Shown: positions 43,944 to 52,698 of the stretch, in pieces
How the letters are laid out: the number at the start of each line of letters is the position of its first letter
Position numbering within the stretch: the first letter of the stretch is position 1
Assembly (NCBI RefSeq): GCF_900112355.1
Contig: NZ_FOLM01000006.1
Coordinates: 248,001-312,000, forward strand
DNA from: Streptomyces aidingensis
GTDB taxonomy: Bacteria; Actinomycetota; Actinomycetes; Streptomycetales; Streptomycetaceae
Length of the DNA: 64,000 nucleotides
Direction: 5' to 3'
Translations under genes and position numbers: made by a program
The notes under the pieces: generated by a model
The model's input: the letters and a program-made list of their open reading frames with translations, nothing else
The model's database searches: none
What the model was told of the DNA's origin: nothing

Positions 43944-44737
43944 CGGGCACCCGCCCCCGCGTCGCCGGAGGCCCGTCTCCCGCCGTCCCCGCCGGTGGGC
44001 CGGCGTCGCACCGGGACGGGCCCGCCGGACACCGCGGCGGCCACGGGCGCCGCATCCCCGGCCGTCCCGCGCCCTGCGGGCCCTGCGGGCGGTGCGGCGG
44101 CGGCGGTGGTGGCGGTCAGGGCGGCGTGCAGGGCGGCGAACCGGGTGCCGGGCGCCTGCCGGGCGATCAGCGCCGCGTCCACCGGGGTGTCCACATCCCG
44201 CAGCACGGGCAGATCGCGCACCTCCAGTCCCGCCGCGAGCAGCCTCGCCCGCTGCTCCGCGCCCGTCCGCGCGGTGGACATCGGCACCCCGCGCACCAGG
44301 CCCGGGTCGGGCTCGGCCAGGCCGAGCGCCCAGAAGCCGCCGTCCTCGGCGGGCCCGAACCAGGCCCGCCGAGGCGGCCAGCTCCCCGGCGCGGTGGCCG
44401 GCGCCAGCAGCGCGGGGGTGAGCTGCGGGGTGTCCATGCCGACCAGCAGGGCCGGGCCGTCGCAGCCCGCGAAGGCCGCGGCGATCCGCTCGTCCAGGCC
44501 GCCCGCGCACTGCGGAACCACCTCGAAGCCGTCGGGCAGCCACTCCCCCGCCCGGCCGGCCAGCACCAGCACCCGCCGCCGGGCGGGCATCCGGCGCACG
44601 GCCCGCAGGGTGTCGGCGAGCGCCGCGGCGGCCAGCCGGGCCGCCTGCCCGGGGGTGAAGTGCGGGGTGAGCCGGGTCTTGACCCGGCCGGGCACCGGTT
44701 CCTTGGCGATCACCAGCAGCGTGGGGGCGGCGGTCAC
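43940..44737 (-). CDS. DUF2064 / TIGR04282-family CofC-like transferase
   Basis: 265 aa from the GTG at 44737, overlapping the GT2 stop (GTGA). The N-terminus LLVIAKEPVPGRVKTRLTP has the nucleotidyltransferase-like P-loop Lys/Arg cluster of this family. It continues with LLVGMDTPQLTPALL (metal-binding Asp) and GPAEDGGFWALGL. The family (also named for arsenosugar pathways) is related to MobA/CofC nucleotidyltransferases and is usually encoded beside a GT2 enzyme, as here. The C-terminal 50 residues are Gly/Pro/Ala-rich and not conserved. Confidence 0.83.
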   Translation of the reverse strand: MTAAPTLLVIAKEPVPGRVKTRLTPHFTPGQAARLAAAALADTLRAVRRMPARRRVLVLAGRAGEWLPDGFEVVPQCAGGLDERIAAAFAGCDGPALLVGMDTPQLTPALLAPATAPGSWPPRRAWFGPAEDGGFWALGLAEPDPGLVRGVPMSTARTGAEQRARLLAAGLEVRDLPVLRDVDTPVDAALIARQAPGTRFAALHAALTATTAAAAPPAGPAGRGTAGDAAPVAAAVSGGPVPVRRRPTGGDGGRRASGDAGAGAR

Positions 44738-45537
44738 CGCAGGACCTTCCGCATGTCGCGGACGGCCTGGAAGGTGCCCCGCCAGGTGCCGGTCACCTTG
44801 GACCTGCCGGTGCGGGGCCGGTAGGCGACCTCGGTCTCCTCGATCCGCCACCCGGCGTCCGCGGCGGCCACCACCATCTCCAGCGGATAGCCGCTGCGCC
44901 GGTCGGTCAGGCCCAGTTCCAGCAGGGCCCGCCGGCGGGCCACCCGCAGCGGCCCGATGTCGTGCAGCCGCACGCCGGTGCGGCGCCGCACCATCAGGGA
45001 CAGGGCCAGGTTGCCGGCCCTGGCGTGCGGCGGCCAGGCGCCGCGCCCCACCGGGCGGCGTCTGGCCAGCACCAGATCGGCGGTGCCGGCCAGCACCGGC
45101 CGGGCGGCGCGGGACACGGCCGCCGGGTCCAGGGAGGCGTCGCAGTCGCAGAAGGCGACGAGTTCGCCTTCTGCCGCGGTCAGGCCGGCGTGGCAGGCGG
45201 CGCCGAAGCCGCGGCGCGGTTCCCGGATCACGCGGGCGCCGAGCCGGGCGGCGAGTTCGCCGGAGCCGTCCGTGGAGCCGTTGTCCACCACCAGGGCGCG
45301 CCAGCCCGGGGGGACGCGTTCCAGCACCCAGGGCAGGGCGGCGGCCTCGTTCAGGCACGGCAGCACGATCTCGCCCGCCGGTTGGCCGCCGCCGGGTGCG
45401 GACCCGGGCAGCGGGCCGGTGCGGGGGCCGGTTCGGGGACCGGCCCGGCGGCCGGGCGGCGGTGCGGTGGACCGTTCGTCGGCCGGCGCGGAACCGGCCA
45501 CGGTGTCGGACAGCGCGTCGGGCAGTGAGTCAGTCAC
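44734..45537 (-). CDS. Family 2 glycosyltransferase (polyprenyl-phosphate type)
   Basis: 267 aa from the GTG at 45537; the frame is open to 45663 but the intervening part overlaps the divergent regulator's promoter. The GT-A core begins at GEIVLPCLNEAAALPWVLERVPPGW, with VVDNGSTDGSGELAARLGA and the metal-binding CDCDASLD (the DXD element). The C-terminal region has LHDIGPLRVARRRALLELGL, RRSGYPLEMVVAAADAGWRI and EVAYRPRTGRSKVTGTWRGT, as in dolichyl- or undecaprenyl-phosphate sugar transferases. No membrane segment is fused. It heads the operon and is divergent from the two-component system. Confidence 0.87.
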   Translation of the reverse strand: MTDSLPDALSDTVAGSAPADERSTAPPPGRRAGPRTGPRTGPLPGSAPGGGQPAGEIVLPCLNEAAALPWVLERVPPGWRALVVDNGSTDGSGELAARLGARVIREPRRGFGAACHAGLTAAEGELVAFCDCDASLDPAAVSRAARPVLAGTADLVLARRRPVGRGAWPPHARAGNLALSLMVRRRTGVRLHDIGPLRVARRRALLELGLTDRRSGYPLEMVVAAADAGWRIEETEVAYRPRTGRSKVTGTWRGTFQAVRDMRKVLR

Positions 45538-45661
45538 CCCTCTTACCCTACGGAGACAATAGGGATATACCGGGACACTCCTCCTTACGAATTCCTGACG
45601 TCCCCCGCTCCCTCCCCCAAGGCCCCCGCGCCGGCCGGGGCCGGGTGTGACACTCGACCTC

Positions 45662-46471
45662 ATGTCAGCAACGCATCGCCAGCGTGTCCTCGTGGTGGAC
45701 GACGACCCGACCGTGACCGAGGTGGTGACCGGATATCTGGACCGCGCCGGTTACACCGTCGAGCGGGCGCAGGACGGCCCGTCCGCCCTGGCCCGCGCCG
45801 CGCACCACCCGCCGGATCTGGTGGTGCTGGATCTGATGCTGCCGGGCATGGACGGCCTGGAGGTGTGCCGGCGGCTGCGTGCCCGGCGCTCCGTCCCGGT
45901 GGTGATGCTGACCGCCCGGGGCGACGAGGAGGACCGCATCCTCGGGCTGGAGGTGGGGGCCGACGACTATGTCACCAAGCCGTTCTCCCCCCGGGAGCTG
46001 GTGCTGCGGGTGACCTCGGTGCTGCGCCGGGCCGGGACGGCGCCGGCGTCGGGGCCGCAGCTCCGCGGCGGCGGCATCGTGCTCGATCCGGTGGCCAGGA
46101 CCGCACGCGACATGCGCGGCCCGCTCAGTCTGACGCTGCGCGAGTTCGACCTGCTGGCCCATCTGCTGCGCCATCCCGGGCGGGCGTTCAGCCGCGAGGA
46201 GCTGATGTCCCAGGTGTGGGGCTGGGACTTCGGCGATCTGTCCACGGTCACCGTGCATGTGCGGCGGCTGCGCCACAAGGTGGAGGCGGACGCCGCGCAC
46301 CCCCGGCTGATCACCACCGTCTGGGGCGTCGGCTACCGCTTCGACGGCGGCCCGGAAGGCACGCCGGACGTGACACCCGATATGACGCGGGACGTGACAC
46401 GGGACGTGACACGGGACGTGACACCGGATGTGACACGGGACGTGACACCGGAAGGGGACGGCCGGCCATGA
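45662..46471 (+). CDS. OmpR-family response regulator
   Basis: 269 aa from the ATG at 45662 (a GTG at 45647 is possible). The receiver domain has the acidic pair in VVDDDPT, phospho-acceptor Asp57 in VVLDLMLPGMDG and Lys in VTKPFSPREL. The winged-helix DNA-binding domain (about 130-230) contains LSLTLREFDLLAHLLRHPGRAFSREELMSQVWGW and VTVHVRRLRHKVE. A 12-bp DNA repeat encodes a Thr-Arg-Asp-Val type tail after the domain ends. The gene overlaps the kinase start by 4 bases and diverges from the GT2 operon, its likely target. Confidence 0.92.
   Translation: MSATHRQRVLVVDDDPTVTEVVTGYLDRAGYTVERAQDGPSALARAAHHPPDLVVLDLMLPGMDGLEVCRRLRARRSVPVVMLTARGDEEDRILGLEVGADDYVTKPFSPRELVLRVTSVLRRAGTAPASGPQLRGGGIVLDPVARTARDMRGPLSLTLREFDLLAHLLRHPGRAFSREELMSQVWGWDFGDLSTVTVHVRRLRHKVEADAAHPRLITTVWGVGYRFDGGPEGTPDVTPDMTRDVTRDVTRDVTPDVTRDVTPEGDGRP
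46367..46450. repeat. 12-bp tandem repeat at the end of the response-regulator gene
   Basis: Seven copies of gacgtgacacgg-like units in register, ending 18 bp before the kinase start codon. They encode a four-residue repeat (Asp-Val-Thr-Arg/Pro), so copy-number change would keep the frame. Confidence 0.85.
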
Positions 46472-47595
46472 CCGAGCCGCTGCTGCTGCGCGATCTGGGC
46501 CTGATCGCCTTCTACGCCGCCGTCGGCGCCGCCCTGGCCGGCCTGCTCGGCGCGCTGGCGCTGCGCGCCGTACGGCGGCGCTCGGTGGCGGTCTCGCTGG
46601 CCGTGCTGACCGCCGTGGCGGTGGGCGCCATGCTGGCCGGCACCCTGGCCGTGGCCCAGGCCATGTTCCTGTCCGGACACGATCTCGCGGTGGTCACCAT
46701 GGTCGGCGCGGTGGGCGCGCTGACCGCCACCGCCACCGCGCTGCTGCTCGGCCGCTGGGTGATCGGCGGCCACCGGGCCCTGGAGCGCGCCGCCGGCGGG
46801 CTCGGCGAGGACGGCTCCTTTGCCGCGCCGGCCACCCCGATGCCCGCCGAACTGGCCTCACTGGCCCGCGCCCTGGCCGGCGCCGGGCAGCGGCTGGCCG
46901 CCTCCCGGGAGCGGGAGCGCGCGCTGGAGGCCTCCCGCCGGGAGCTGGTCGCCTGGATATCGCACGATCTGCGCACCCCGCTGGCCGGGCTGCGGGCCAT
47001 GGCCGAGGCGCTGGAGGACGGCATCGCCGACGACCCGGACCGCTACCACCGGCAGATCCGCGCCGAGGTGGAGCGGCTCAGCGGCATGGTCGGCGATCTC
47101 TTCGAACTGTCCCGCATCCAGGCCGGTTCGCTCTCCCTCTCCCCCAGCCGGATGTCCGTCTACGATCTGATCAGCGACGCCATCGTGGCCTCCGATCCGC
47201 TGGCCAGGGAGCTGGGGGTGAAGCTGGCCGACGCGGGCGTGGACCCGGTACCGGTCGAGGTGGACGGCCGGGAGATGAGCCGGGTCCTGGCGAATCTCCT
47301 GGTCAACGCCATCCGCCGGACCCCGCCCGACGGCACGGTGGCGGTCGCCGCCCGCCGCGAGCGGGACTCCGTGGTGCTCTCCGTCACCGACCAGTGCGGC
47401 GGCATCCCGCCGGAGGACCTGCCGCGGGTCTTCGACACCGGCTGGCGCGGCGAACACGCCCGCACCCCGCCCTCCGGCGCGGGCCTGGGCCTGGCCATCG
47501 TCCGCGGCATCGTCGAGGCCCACGCCGGCCGGGCCGAGGTGCACAACATCCCCGGCGGCTGCCGCTTCGACATCCGCCTCCCCGTGCCCGCCTGA
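46468..47595 (+). CDS. Sensor histidine kinase
   Basis: 375 aa, ATG overlapping the regulator's stop (ATGA). Three hydrophobic segments fall within residues 8-95, with almost no extracytoplasmic sensor loop. A short linker, then the phospho-acceptor His166 in LVAWISHDLRTPLAGLRAMAEAL, N box MSRVLANLLVNAIRRTP, G1 VTDQCGGIPPEDL and G2 GAGLGLAIVRGIVEAHAG follow. An intramembrane-sensing type of kinase fits the topology and suggests response to envelope stress. It phosphorylates the adjacent OmpR regulator. Confidence 0.93.
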   Translation: MTEPLLLRDLGLIAFYAAVGAALAGLLGALALRAVRRRSVAVSLAVLTAVAVGAMLAGTLAVAQAMFLSGHDLAVVTMVGAVGALTATATALLLGRWVIGGHRALERAAGGLGEDGSFAAPATPMPAELASLARALAGAGQRLAASRERERALEASRRELVAWISHDLRTPLAGLRAMAEALEDGIADDPDRYHRQIRAEVERLSGMVGDLFELSRIQAGSLSLSPSRMSVYDLISDAIVASDPLARELGVKLADAGVDPVPVEVDGREMSRVLANLLVNAIRRTPPDGTVAVAARRERDSVVLSVTDQCGGIPPEDLPRVFDTGWRGEHARTPPSGAGLGLAIVRGIVEAHAGRAEVHNIPGGCRFDIRLPVPA

Positions 47596-47621
47596 CCGCG
47601 GGAGCCGGCGGGCGGCCGGGC

Positions 47622-48713
47622 TCAGCGGGCCGTGACGGTGACGGGGGCGGGGGCGGGGGCGGGAAGCGGGGCAGGGGGGTCGGCGAGGGGGGCGTGGGCG
47701 AAGGAGTGCACTCCCCGGGAGAAGGGGACGGCGGGGCGCCAGCCGAGTTCGTCGCGCAGCCGGGCGGAGTCGGCGGTGATGTGGCGGACGTCGCCGAGCC
47801 GGTACTCGCCGGTGACCACGGGCGCCGGGCCGCCGAAGGCGGCGGCCAGGGCGCGGGCCATCTCACCGACGGTGCGCGGCTCGCCGCTGCCGGTGTTGTA
47901 GGCCCGCAGGGTGCCCGCCGGGCGGCCGGGCAGGGCGGTCAGCGCGGCGGCATTGGCGGTGGCCACGTCCCGCACATGGACGAAGTCGCGGCGCTGGGCG
48001 CCGTCCTCGAAGACCCGGGGCGCCTCGCCGCGCTCCAGCGCGGAGCGGAAGAAGGCCGCCACCCCCGCATAGGGGGTGTCGCGGGGCATCCGGTCGCCGT
48101 AGACGTTGTGGTAGCGCAGGCTGATCGCCCGGCCGCCGGTGGTGCGGGCCCAGCAGGCGGCCAGATGCTCCTGGGCGAGTTTGGTGGTGGCGTACACATT
48201 GCGGGGGTCGGCCGGGGCGTCCTCGGAGACCAGGCCGGGGGTCAGCGGCCGGCCGCAGTGCGGGCAGGGCGGCTCGTAGCGGCCGGCCGAGAGGTCCTCG
48301 GGGGCGCGGGGGCCGGGGCGGACCGTGCCGTGCTCCGGGCAGTCGTAGCGGCCCTCGCCGTAGACCACCATGGAGCCGGCCAGGACCAGGTCCCGGATGC
48401 CGAGGCCGGCCATGGCGGCCAGCAGGACGGCGGTGCCCAGGTCGTTGGCGCCGACATAGCCGGGGGCGTCGGCGAAGTCCTTGCCCAGGCCGACCATGGC
48501 GGCCTGGTGGCAGACGGCCTCGGCGCCGGAGCCGGCCAGCGCGGCCCGCACCGCGTCCGGGTCGCGTACATCGGCCCGGTGGAAGGGCACCCGCGGGAGT
48601 CCGGGGGCACCGGGCCGCAGATCGAGCACGGCCGGTTCATGACCGGCGGCCAGCAGGGCTTCGACGATATGGGAGCCGATGAACCCGGCTCCTCCGGTGA
48701 CCAGCACGCGCAT
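47622..48713 (-). CDS. NAD-dependent sugar epimerase/dehydratase with zinc-ribbon-like insert
   Basis: 363 aa extended short-chain dehydrogenase. The NAD motif TGGAGFIGSHIVEALL is at the N-terminus, the catalytic Ser in AGSMVVYGE and the Tyr174-x-x-x-Lys178 pair in NVYATTKLA. Between them a 45-residue insert carries Cys125-x-x-His128 and Cys150-x-x-Cys153, which looks like a small metal-binding knuckle. The C-terminus is a Pro/Ala tail. It probably remodels a nucleotide sugar for the neighbouring glycosyltransferases. It converges on the kinase gene. Confidence 0.88.
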   Translation of the reverse strand: MRVLVTGGAGFIGSHIVEALLAAGHEPAVLDLRPGAPGLPRVPFHRADVRDPDAVRAALAGSGAEAVCHQAAMVGLGKDFADAPGYVGANDLGTAVLLAAMAGLGIRDLVLAGSMVVYGEGRYDCPEHGTVRPGPRAPEDLSAGRYEPPCPHCGRPLTPGLVSEDAPADPRNVYATTKLAQEHLAACWARTTGGRAISLRYHNVYGDRMPRDTPYAGVAAFFRSALERGEAPRVFEDGAQRRDFVHVRDVATANAAALTALPGRPAGTLRAYNTGSGEPRTVGEMARALAAAFGGPAPVVTGEYRLGDVRHITADSARLRDELGWRPAVPFSRGVHSFAHAPLADPPAPLPAPAPAPVTVTAR

Positions 48714-48783
48714 GGCATCACGCTAGGCGCGGCGCGGGGCCGCGGGGCGGGTGACGCGGCCGGTGTCCGCGTTCCGTAAGAAG

Positions 48784-50097
48784 TCAGGAGGCGGCGGCGC
48801 CGTCGCCGGGGAGGTCGGACCAGGGGACGGTGAGCCAGGGGCTTTCCGGGTCGGCGCGCAGCAGCCGGTGCACCGCCGCCAGTTCGGTGTACCAGGTGCC
48901 GAACTCCTCGTCGCCGGCGTGCAGGCAGCGTCCCAGCAGATACCCGGCGGCGAAGTCGGCCCAGGAGCGGTAGACGGACCGGGCTCCCTCGCTGATCCGG
49001 CGCAGCGCCTCCTCGGCCTCGGCCACCTCGCCGAACCGGGCGCCCACGCCCCAGCGGGCCATGCCGGAGCCGACCCCGAAGTCCCAGGCCGTCACGGAGC
49101 GGACGATGTCGCCCGGGTCCGGCCCCAGCACGCCGTCCGCCCGGAACCGGGCCTCGCAGCGCAGGATGCGCTCGATCAGCGCGTTGGTCCGGGCGATGGC
49201 GGTGTCGAGGTCGAAGTCCGGGGGGCGGTTGGTGGCGTCCACGATCTCCGCGGTGCGGCCCAGCATCACCTGCTCGGTGGTCTGCTGCCACTGCCCGGCG
49301 TCCGGCAGCAGGTGGTAGGCGTCCCGGAAGGCGGTCCGCACCTGGAGCACGAACTCCCACAGCGGGTCGTGGTGTTCGGCGTGCACCAGGGCGGCGAGCC
49401 GGGGCAGCCAGGTGTCCCGGGAGGTGATGCCCCACAGGTGCCGCAGCTCGTCGCGCTGGTAGGTGTATCCCCGGCTGTGCCAGCCCGGGTCGTTCCAGAG
49501 TTCATGGCTGTCCACCATCGGCAGGGCGCCGCAGGCCATGCCGTGCGCCACGGTGTCCCGCAGCCGGCCGGTGCGCAGCGTCATCAGCCGCGGCTGGTCC
49601 AGCCGGTCGCAGCGCTGCGCATGCCGCTTCCAGCGCCGTGGCCGGGAGGGCACGAAGGTCTCCAGCGGGGTGCCCGGGTTGACGGCCAGCCAGTCGGCCG
49701 ATCTGAGCCAGTGCCGTGCCAGGTGGTACAGCGTGGTCATCTCATAGACCTGGCCGGGGGTGGGCGGGGGCATCATGCCGCGGGTGAACACCGGGACGCT
49801 CAGGCCCGGCGGCTGCTCGCTGCGGAAGGCGGGGAGCCGGGCACCGCCCAGCACGTCGGAGAGTTCCTGGCGCTGCGGGAAGAACAGATGGGTGTTGCCG
49901 AGCCGCTCGTAGAAGGTGTCCCAGTCCCCGGTGGAGGCGGCGCGGTACAGAAGCCGCTCGGTCTCGGTGGGCGGCTCCCAGTCCGCCGCCTCCGCCGGGC
50001 TGCCGTCACCGCCGCCCCGGTGGTCCAGGCCGGTCCGGCCCGGCCGGTCGGTGTCCTCCGGGCGGCCACCCGGCTGTCCGCTCTGCCCTGTGCCCAT
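48784..50097 (-). CDS. DUF1266-domain protein
   Basis: 437 aa, no signal peptide or membrane segment. The first 40 residues are Gly/Asp/Pro-rich. Residues about 45-100 (ERLLYRAASTGDWDTFYERLGNTHLFFP) look like an SseB-type N-terminal module. The C-terminal 200 residues match the DUF1266 layout: LRHLWGITSRDTWLPRLAAL, VTAWDFGVGSGMARWGVGARFGEVAEAEEALRRI and SWADFAAGYLLGRCLHAG. Function is unknown. It lies alone between the epimerase and the trp operon. Confidence 0.78.
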   Translation of the reverse strand: MGTGQSGQPGGRPEDTDRPGRTGLDHRGGGDGSPAEAADWEPPTETERLLYRAASTGDWDTFYERLGNTHLFFPQRQELSDVLGGARLPAFRSEQPPGLSVPVFTRGMMPPPTPGQVYEMTTLYHLARHWLRSADWLAVNPGTPLETFVPSRPRRWKRHAQRCDRLDQPRLMTLRTGRLRDTVAHGMACGALPMVDSHELWNDPGWHSRGYTYQRDELRHLWGITSRDTWLPRLAALVHAEHHDPLWEFVLQVRTAFRDAYHLLPDAGQWQQTTEQVMLGRTAEIVDATNRPPDFDLDTAIARTNALIERILRCEARFRADGVLGPDPGDIVRSVTAWDFGVGSGMARWGVGARFGEVAEAEEALRRISEGARSVYRSWADFAAGYLLGRCLHAGDEEFGTWYTELAAVHRLLRADPESPWLTVPWSDLPGDGAAAS

Positions 50098-50118
50098 GAG
50101 CCAGGAACTCTAGCGCAG

Positions 50119-50170
50119 CCGCCGGGGGCCGGACCGCGCGCCCCCGGCGGTGCGGCGGGGCCGCCGCACC
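50119..50170 (-). terminator. Nested hairpins terminating the trpC-M-B-A operon
   Basis: CCGCCGGGGG (50119-50128) pairs perfectly with 50141-50150. A second hairpin GGTGCGGCGG-GG-CCGCCGCACC occupies 50149-50170. Both lie 38-90 bases beyond the trpA stop, and the two share bases 50149-50150, so only one can be fully formed at a time. Confidence 0.65.
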
Positions 50171-50208
50171 GCACCGCCGGGGGCCGGATCGTGCCCGGCC
50201 GGCCGGGC

Positions 50209-51027
50209 TCAGCGGGCGGTCCGCACGCCCCGCGCCAGCTCGCCGGCCAGCTCCCGCACCGCCGCCCGTCCGGCCTCCGGATCATCCCGATGATCGAGCA
50301 TCCGTTGGACAAAAGCACTGCCCACGATGACGCCGTCCGCGAAGGCCGCCACCTCGGCCGCCTGCCCGGCGTTCGAAACGCCGAGGCCGACGCAGACCGG
50401 CAGCGCGGTGCCGGCCCGGGTGCGGCGTACCAGGTCCTGCGCATCCCGGCTGACGGTCTGCCGGGTCCCGGTGACGCCCATCAGCGAGGCCGCGTAGACA
50501 AAGCCGCTGCCGGCCGCGGTGATGGCGGCGAGACGCTGGTCACGGCTGCTGGGCGCGACCACGAAGACGGTTGCCAGACCGTGCTGTTCGGCGGCCTTGC
50601 GCCATCTGTCCGACTCCTCCACCGGCAGGTCGGGCAGGATGCAGCCGGCCCCGCCGGCCTCCGCCAGGCCGGCCGCGAACCGCTCCTGGCCGTAGCGGTC
50701 CACCGGGTTCCAGTACGTCATGCACAGCACCGGGACGCCGGTGGCGGCGTGCACCTCGCGGACGGTGCGCAGCACATCGGCGATGCGGAGCCCGCCGCGC
50801 AGCGCGATGTCGTCGGCAGTCTGGATGACCGGGCCGTCCAGCACCGGGTCGCTGTGCGGCAGCCCGATCTCCAGGATGTCGCAGCCGCCCTCGGCCATGG
50901 CGGTGGCGGCGCCGATGCCCTCGTCCACGGTGGGGAAGCCGGCCGGGTAGTAGCCGATCAGGGCGGCGCGGTTCTCGCCGCGGGCCCGCTCCAGCACGGA
51001 GTTCAGCAGCCCGATGGTGCCGCTCAT
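50209..51027 (-). CDS. trpA: Tryptophan synthase alpha subunit
   Basis: 272 aa TIM barrel that cleaves indole-3-glycerol phosphate to indole, which is channelled to TrpB. The catalytic Glu is in [23 protein letters not shown] and the catalytic Asp in [11 protein letters not shown]. Loop 6 is [14 protein letters not shown] and the phosphate site is [25 protein letters not shown]. The start overlaps the trpB stop by 4 bases. It is the last gene of the operon, and a hairpin cluster follows. Confidence 0.95.
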   Translation of the reverse strand: MSGTIGLLNSVLERARGENRAALIGYYPAGFPTVDEGIGAATAMAEGGCDILEIGLPHSDPVLDGPVIQTADDIALRGGLRIADVLRTVREVHAATGVPVLCMTYWNPVDRYGQERFAAGLAEAGGAGCILPDLPVEESDRWRKAAEQHGLATVFVVAPSSRDQRLAAITAAGSGFVYAASLMGVTGTRQTVSRDAQDLVRRTRAGTALPVCVGLGVSNAGQAAEVAAFADGVIVGSAFVQRMLDHRDDPEAGRAAVRELAGELARGVRTAR

Positions 51028-52289
51028 GCGCCCGCTCCTTCGGTGGTGTCGGGGCTGTCGTAGAGGTGGAAGTAGCGGGCGGCGGTGTCCATGTCCTTGT
51101 CGCCGCGGCCGGAGAGATTGACCAGGATCAGGCCGTCCGGGCCGAGTTCCCGGCCCAGATCGAGCGCGCCGGCCAGGGCGTGCGCGGACTCGATGGCCGG
51201 GATGATGCCCTCGGTGCGGGCCAGCAGGCGCAGCGCCTGCATCGCCCGGTCGTCGGTGACCGGGCGGTACTCGCCGCGTCCGCTGTCCTTCAGCCAGGCG
51301 TGTTCCGGGCCGATGCCGGGGTAGTCCAGCCCGGCGGAGATCGAGTACGGCTCGGTGATCTGGCCCTCGTCGTCCTGGAGGACATAGGAGCGGGAGCCGT
51401 GCAGGATGCCCGGTTCACCGGCGGTCAGGGTGGCGGCGTGCTCGCCGGAATCCACTCCGTGGCCGGCCGCCTCCAGGCCGACCAGCCGGACGCGTTCGTC
51501 GCCGAGGAAGGCGTGGAACAGGCCGATGGCGTTGGAGCCGCCGCCCACGCAGGCGGCCACCGCGTCCGGCAGCCGCCCGGCCCGCTCCAGGATCTGGCGC
51601 CGCGCCTCCACCCCGATGACCCGGTGGAAGTCGCGGACCAGGGCGGGGAACGGGTGCGGGCCGGCGACCGTGCCGAAGAGGTAGTGGGTGCGGTCCACAT
51701 TGGCCACCCAGTCGCGGAACGCCTCGTTGATGGCGTCCTTCAGGGTGCGGCTGCCGGAGGAGACGGGGACGACCTCGGCGCCGAGCATGCGCATCCGGGC
51801 GACGTTCAGCGCCTGCCGCTCGGTGTCGATCTCGCCCATGTAGATGGTGCAGTCCAGGCCGAACAGGGCGCAGGCGGTGGCGGTGGCCACGCCGTGCTGG
51901 CCGGCGCCGGTCTCGGCGATCACCCGGGTCTTGCCCATCCGGCGGGTGAGCAGGGCCTGGCCGAGCACATTGTTGATCTTGTGGGAGCCGGTGTGGTTGA
52001 GGTCCTCGCGCTTGAGGAAGACGCGGGCGCCGCCCGCGTGCGCGGCGAACCGCCGGACCTCGGTGAGGGCGCTGGGTCGCCCGGTGTAGTGCACCAGCAG
52101 TTCGTTGAGCTCGGCGGCGAAGGCCGGGTCGTGCCTGGCCTTCTCGTACTCGGCGGCGACCTCCTCGACCGCGGCGCGCAGCGCCTCGGGGATGAAGGTG
52201 CCGCCGAACGCGCCGAAGTAGCCCTGCGCGTCGGGCACCCTCCCCTCGGGATCGGGCAGGAAGAAGCCGTCGGACATGACGTCGGACAT
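51024..52289 (-). CDS. trpB: Tryptophan synthase beta subunit
   Basis: 421 aa from the ATG at 52289 (GGAAGG about 7 nt upstream; the frame is open further upstream without a start signal). PLP enzyme joining indole and serine. The PLP lysine is in [21 protein letters not shown], the catalytic Glu in [14 protein letters not shown], the phosphate loop in [10 protein letters not shown] and the domain end in [10 protein letters not shown]. It is preceded by a 220-bp GC-rich gap after trpM in which I see no gene. Confidence 0.95.
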   Translation of the reverse strand: MSDVMSDGFFLPDPEGRVPDAQGYFGAFGGTFIPEALRAAVEEVAAEYEKARHDPAFAAELNELLVHYTGRPSALTEVRRFAAHAGGARVFLKREDLNHTGSHKINNVLGQALLTRRMGKTRVIAETGAGQHGVATATACALFGLDCTIYMGEIDTERQALNVARMRMLGAEVVPVSSGSRTLKDAINEAFRDWVANVDRTHYLFGTVAGPHPFPALVRDFHRVIGVEARRQILERAGRLPDAVAACVGGGSNAIGLFHAFLGDERVRLVGLEAAGHGVDSGEHAATLTAGEPGILHGSRSYVLQDDEGQITEPYSISAGLDYPGIGPEHAWLKDSGRGEYRPVTDDRAMQALRLLARTEGIIPAIESAHALAGALDLGRELGPDGLILVNLSGRGDKDMDTAARYFHLYDSPDTTEGAGA

Positions 52290-52509
52290 GGTGGGCCTTC
52301 CACAAAGGACGGAAAGAACAGGACAGGGGAACCGGCCGGACGGCGGCGGCGGGGCGTGCGGGGCAGCCCGCTCCCGGCCGGCGGGCCGGGGGCGCACCGC
52401 TCCGGCGGCTGCTGCTCGGGGCCGCGGCCGGTGCCGCAGGACACGCGCGCCCGCGGCTGCGGGGCCGGTCACCCGCGGCGGGAGCGGCGCGCACCGCCGC
52501 GGGCCGCGC

Positions 52510-52683
52510 TCAGCGCGCCGCCGCCGCGGCGGCGGCCGTGCGCCATCGGCGTCCGTTGATCTGTCCCGGCTCACAGCCGATGTGGTACCGCACCCGCCTG
52601 CCCAGCACCCGCCGCGCGGGCGCGCGGCAGCCGCGCGGCCGGCAGCCGCGCAGCAGTCCGGGGTGGCGGGAACAGGAGGTCAT
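52510..52683 (-). CDS. trpM: TrpM-like small protein of the tryptophan operon
   Basis: 57 aa, starting 15 bp after the trpC stop. It is Arg/Cys/Gly-rich (four Cys) and contains [18 protein letters not shown], then a poly-Ala end. The position between trpC and trpB and the small size match TrpM (also called TrpX) of S. coelicolor, reported to influence tryptophan synthesis and differentiation. The conserved [15 protein letters not shown] block resembles what I recall of that family but could not be checked. The ribosome-binding site is weak, suggesting coupling to trpC. Confidence 0.68.
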   Translation of the reverse strand: MTSCSRHPGLLRGCRPRGCRAPARRVLGRRVRYHIGCEPGQINGRRWRTAAAAAAAR

Positions 52684-52698
52684 GGCGGGCTCGGCGGC

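Noticed and set aside
52290..52509. Possible extra small gene or attenuator between trpM and trpB
   Set aside because: Very GC-rich, with no start plus ribosome-binding site leading to a conserved-looking peptide; only a leader for trpB can be supposed.
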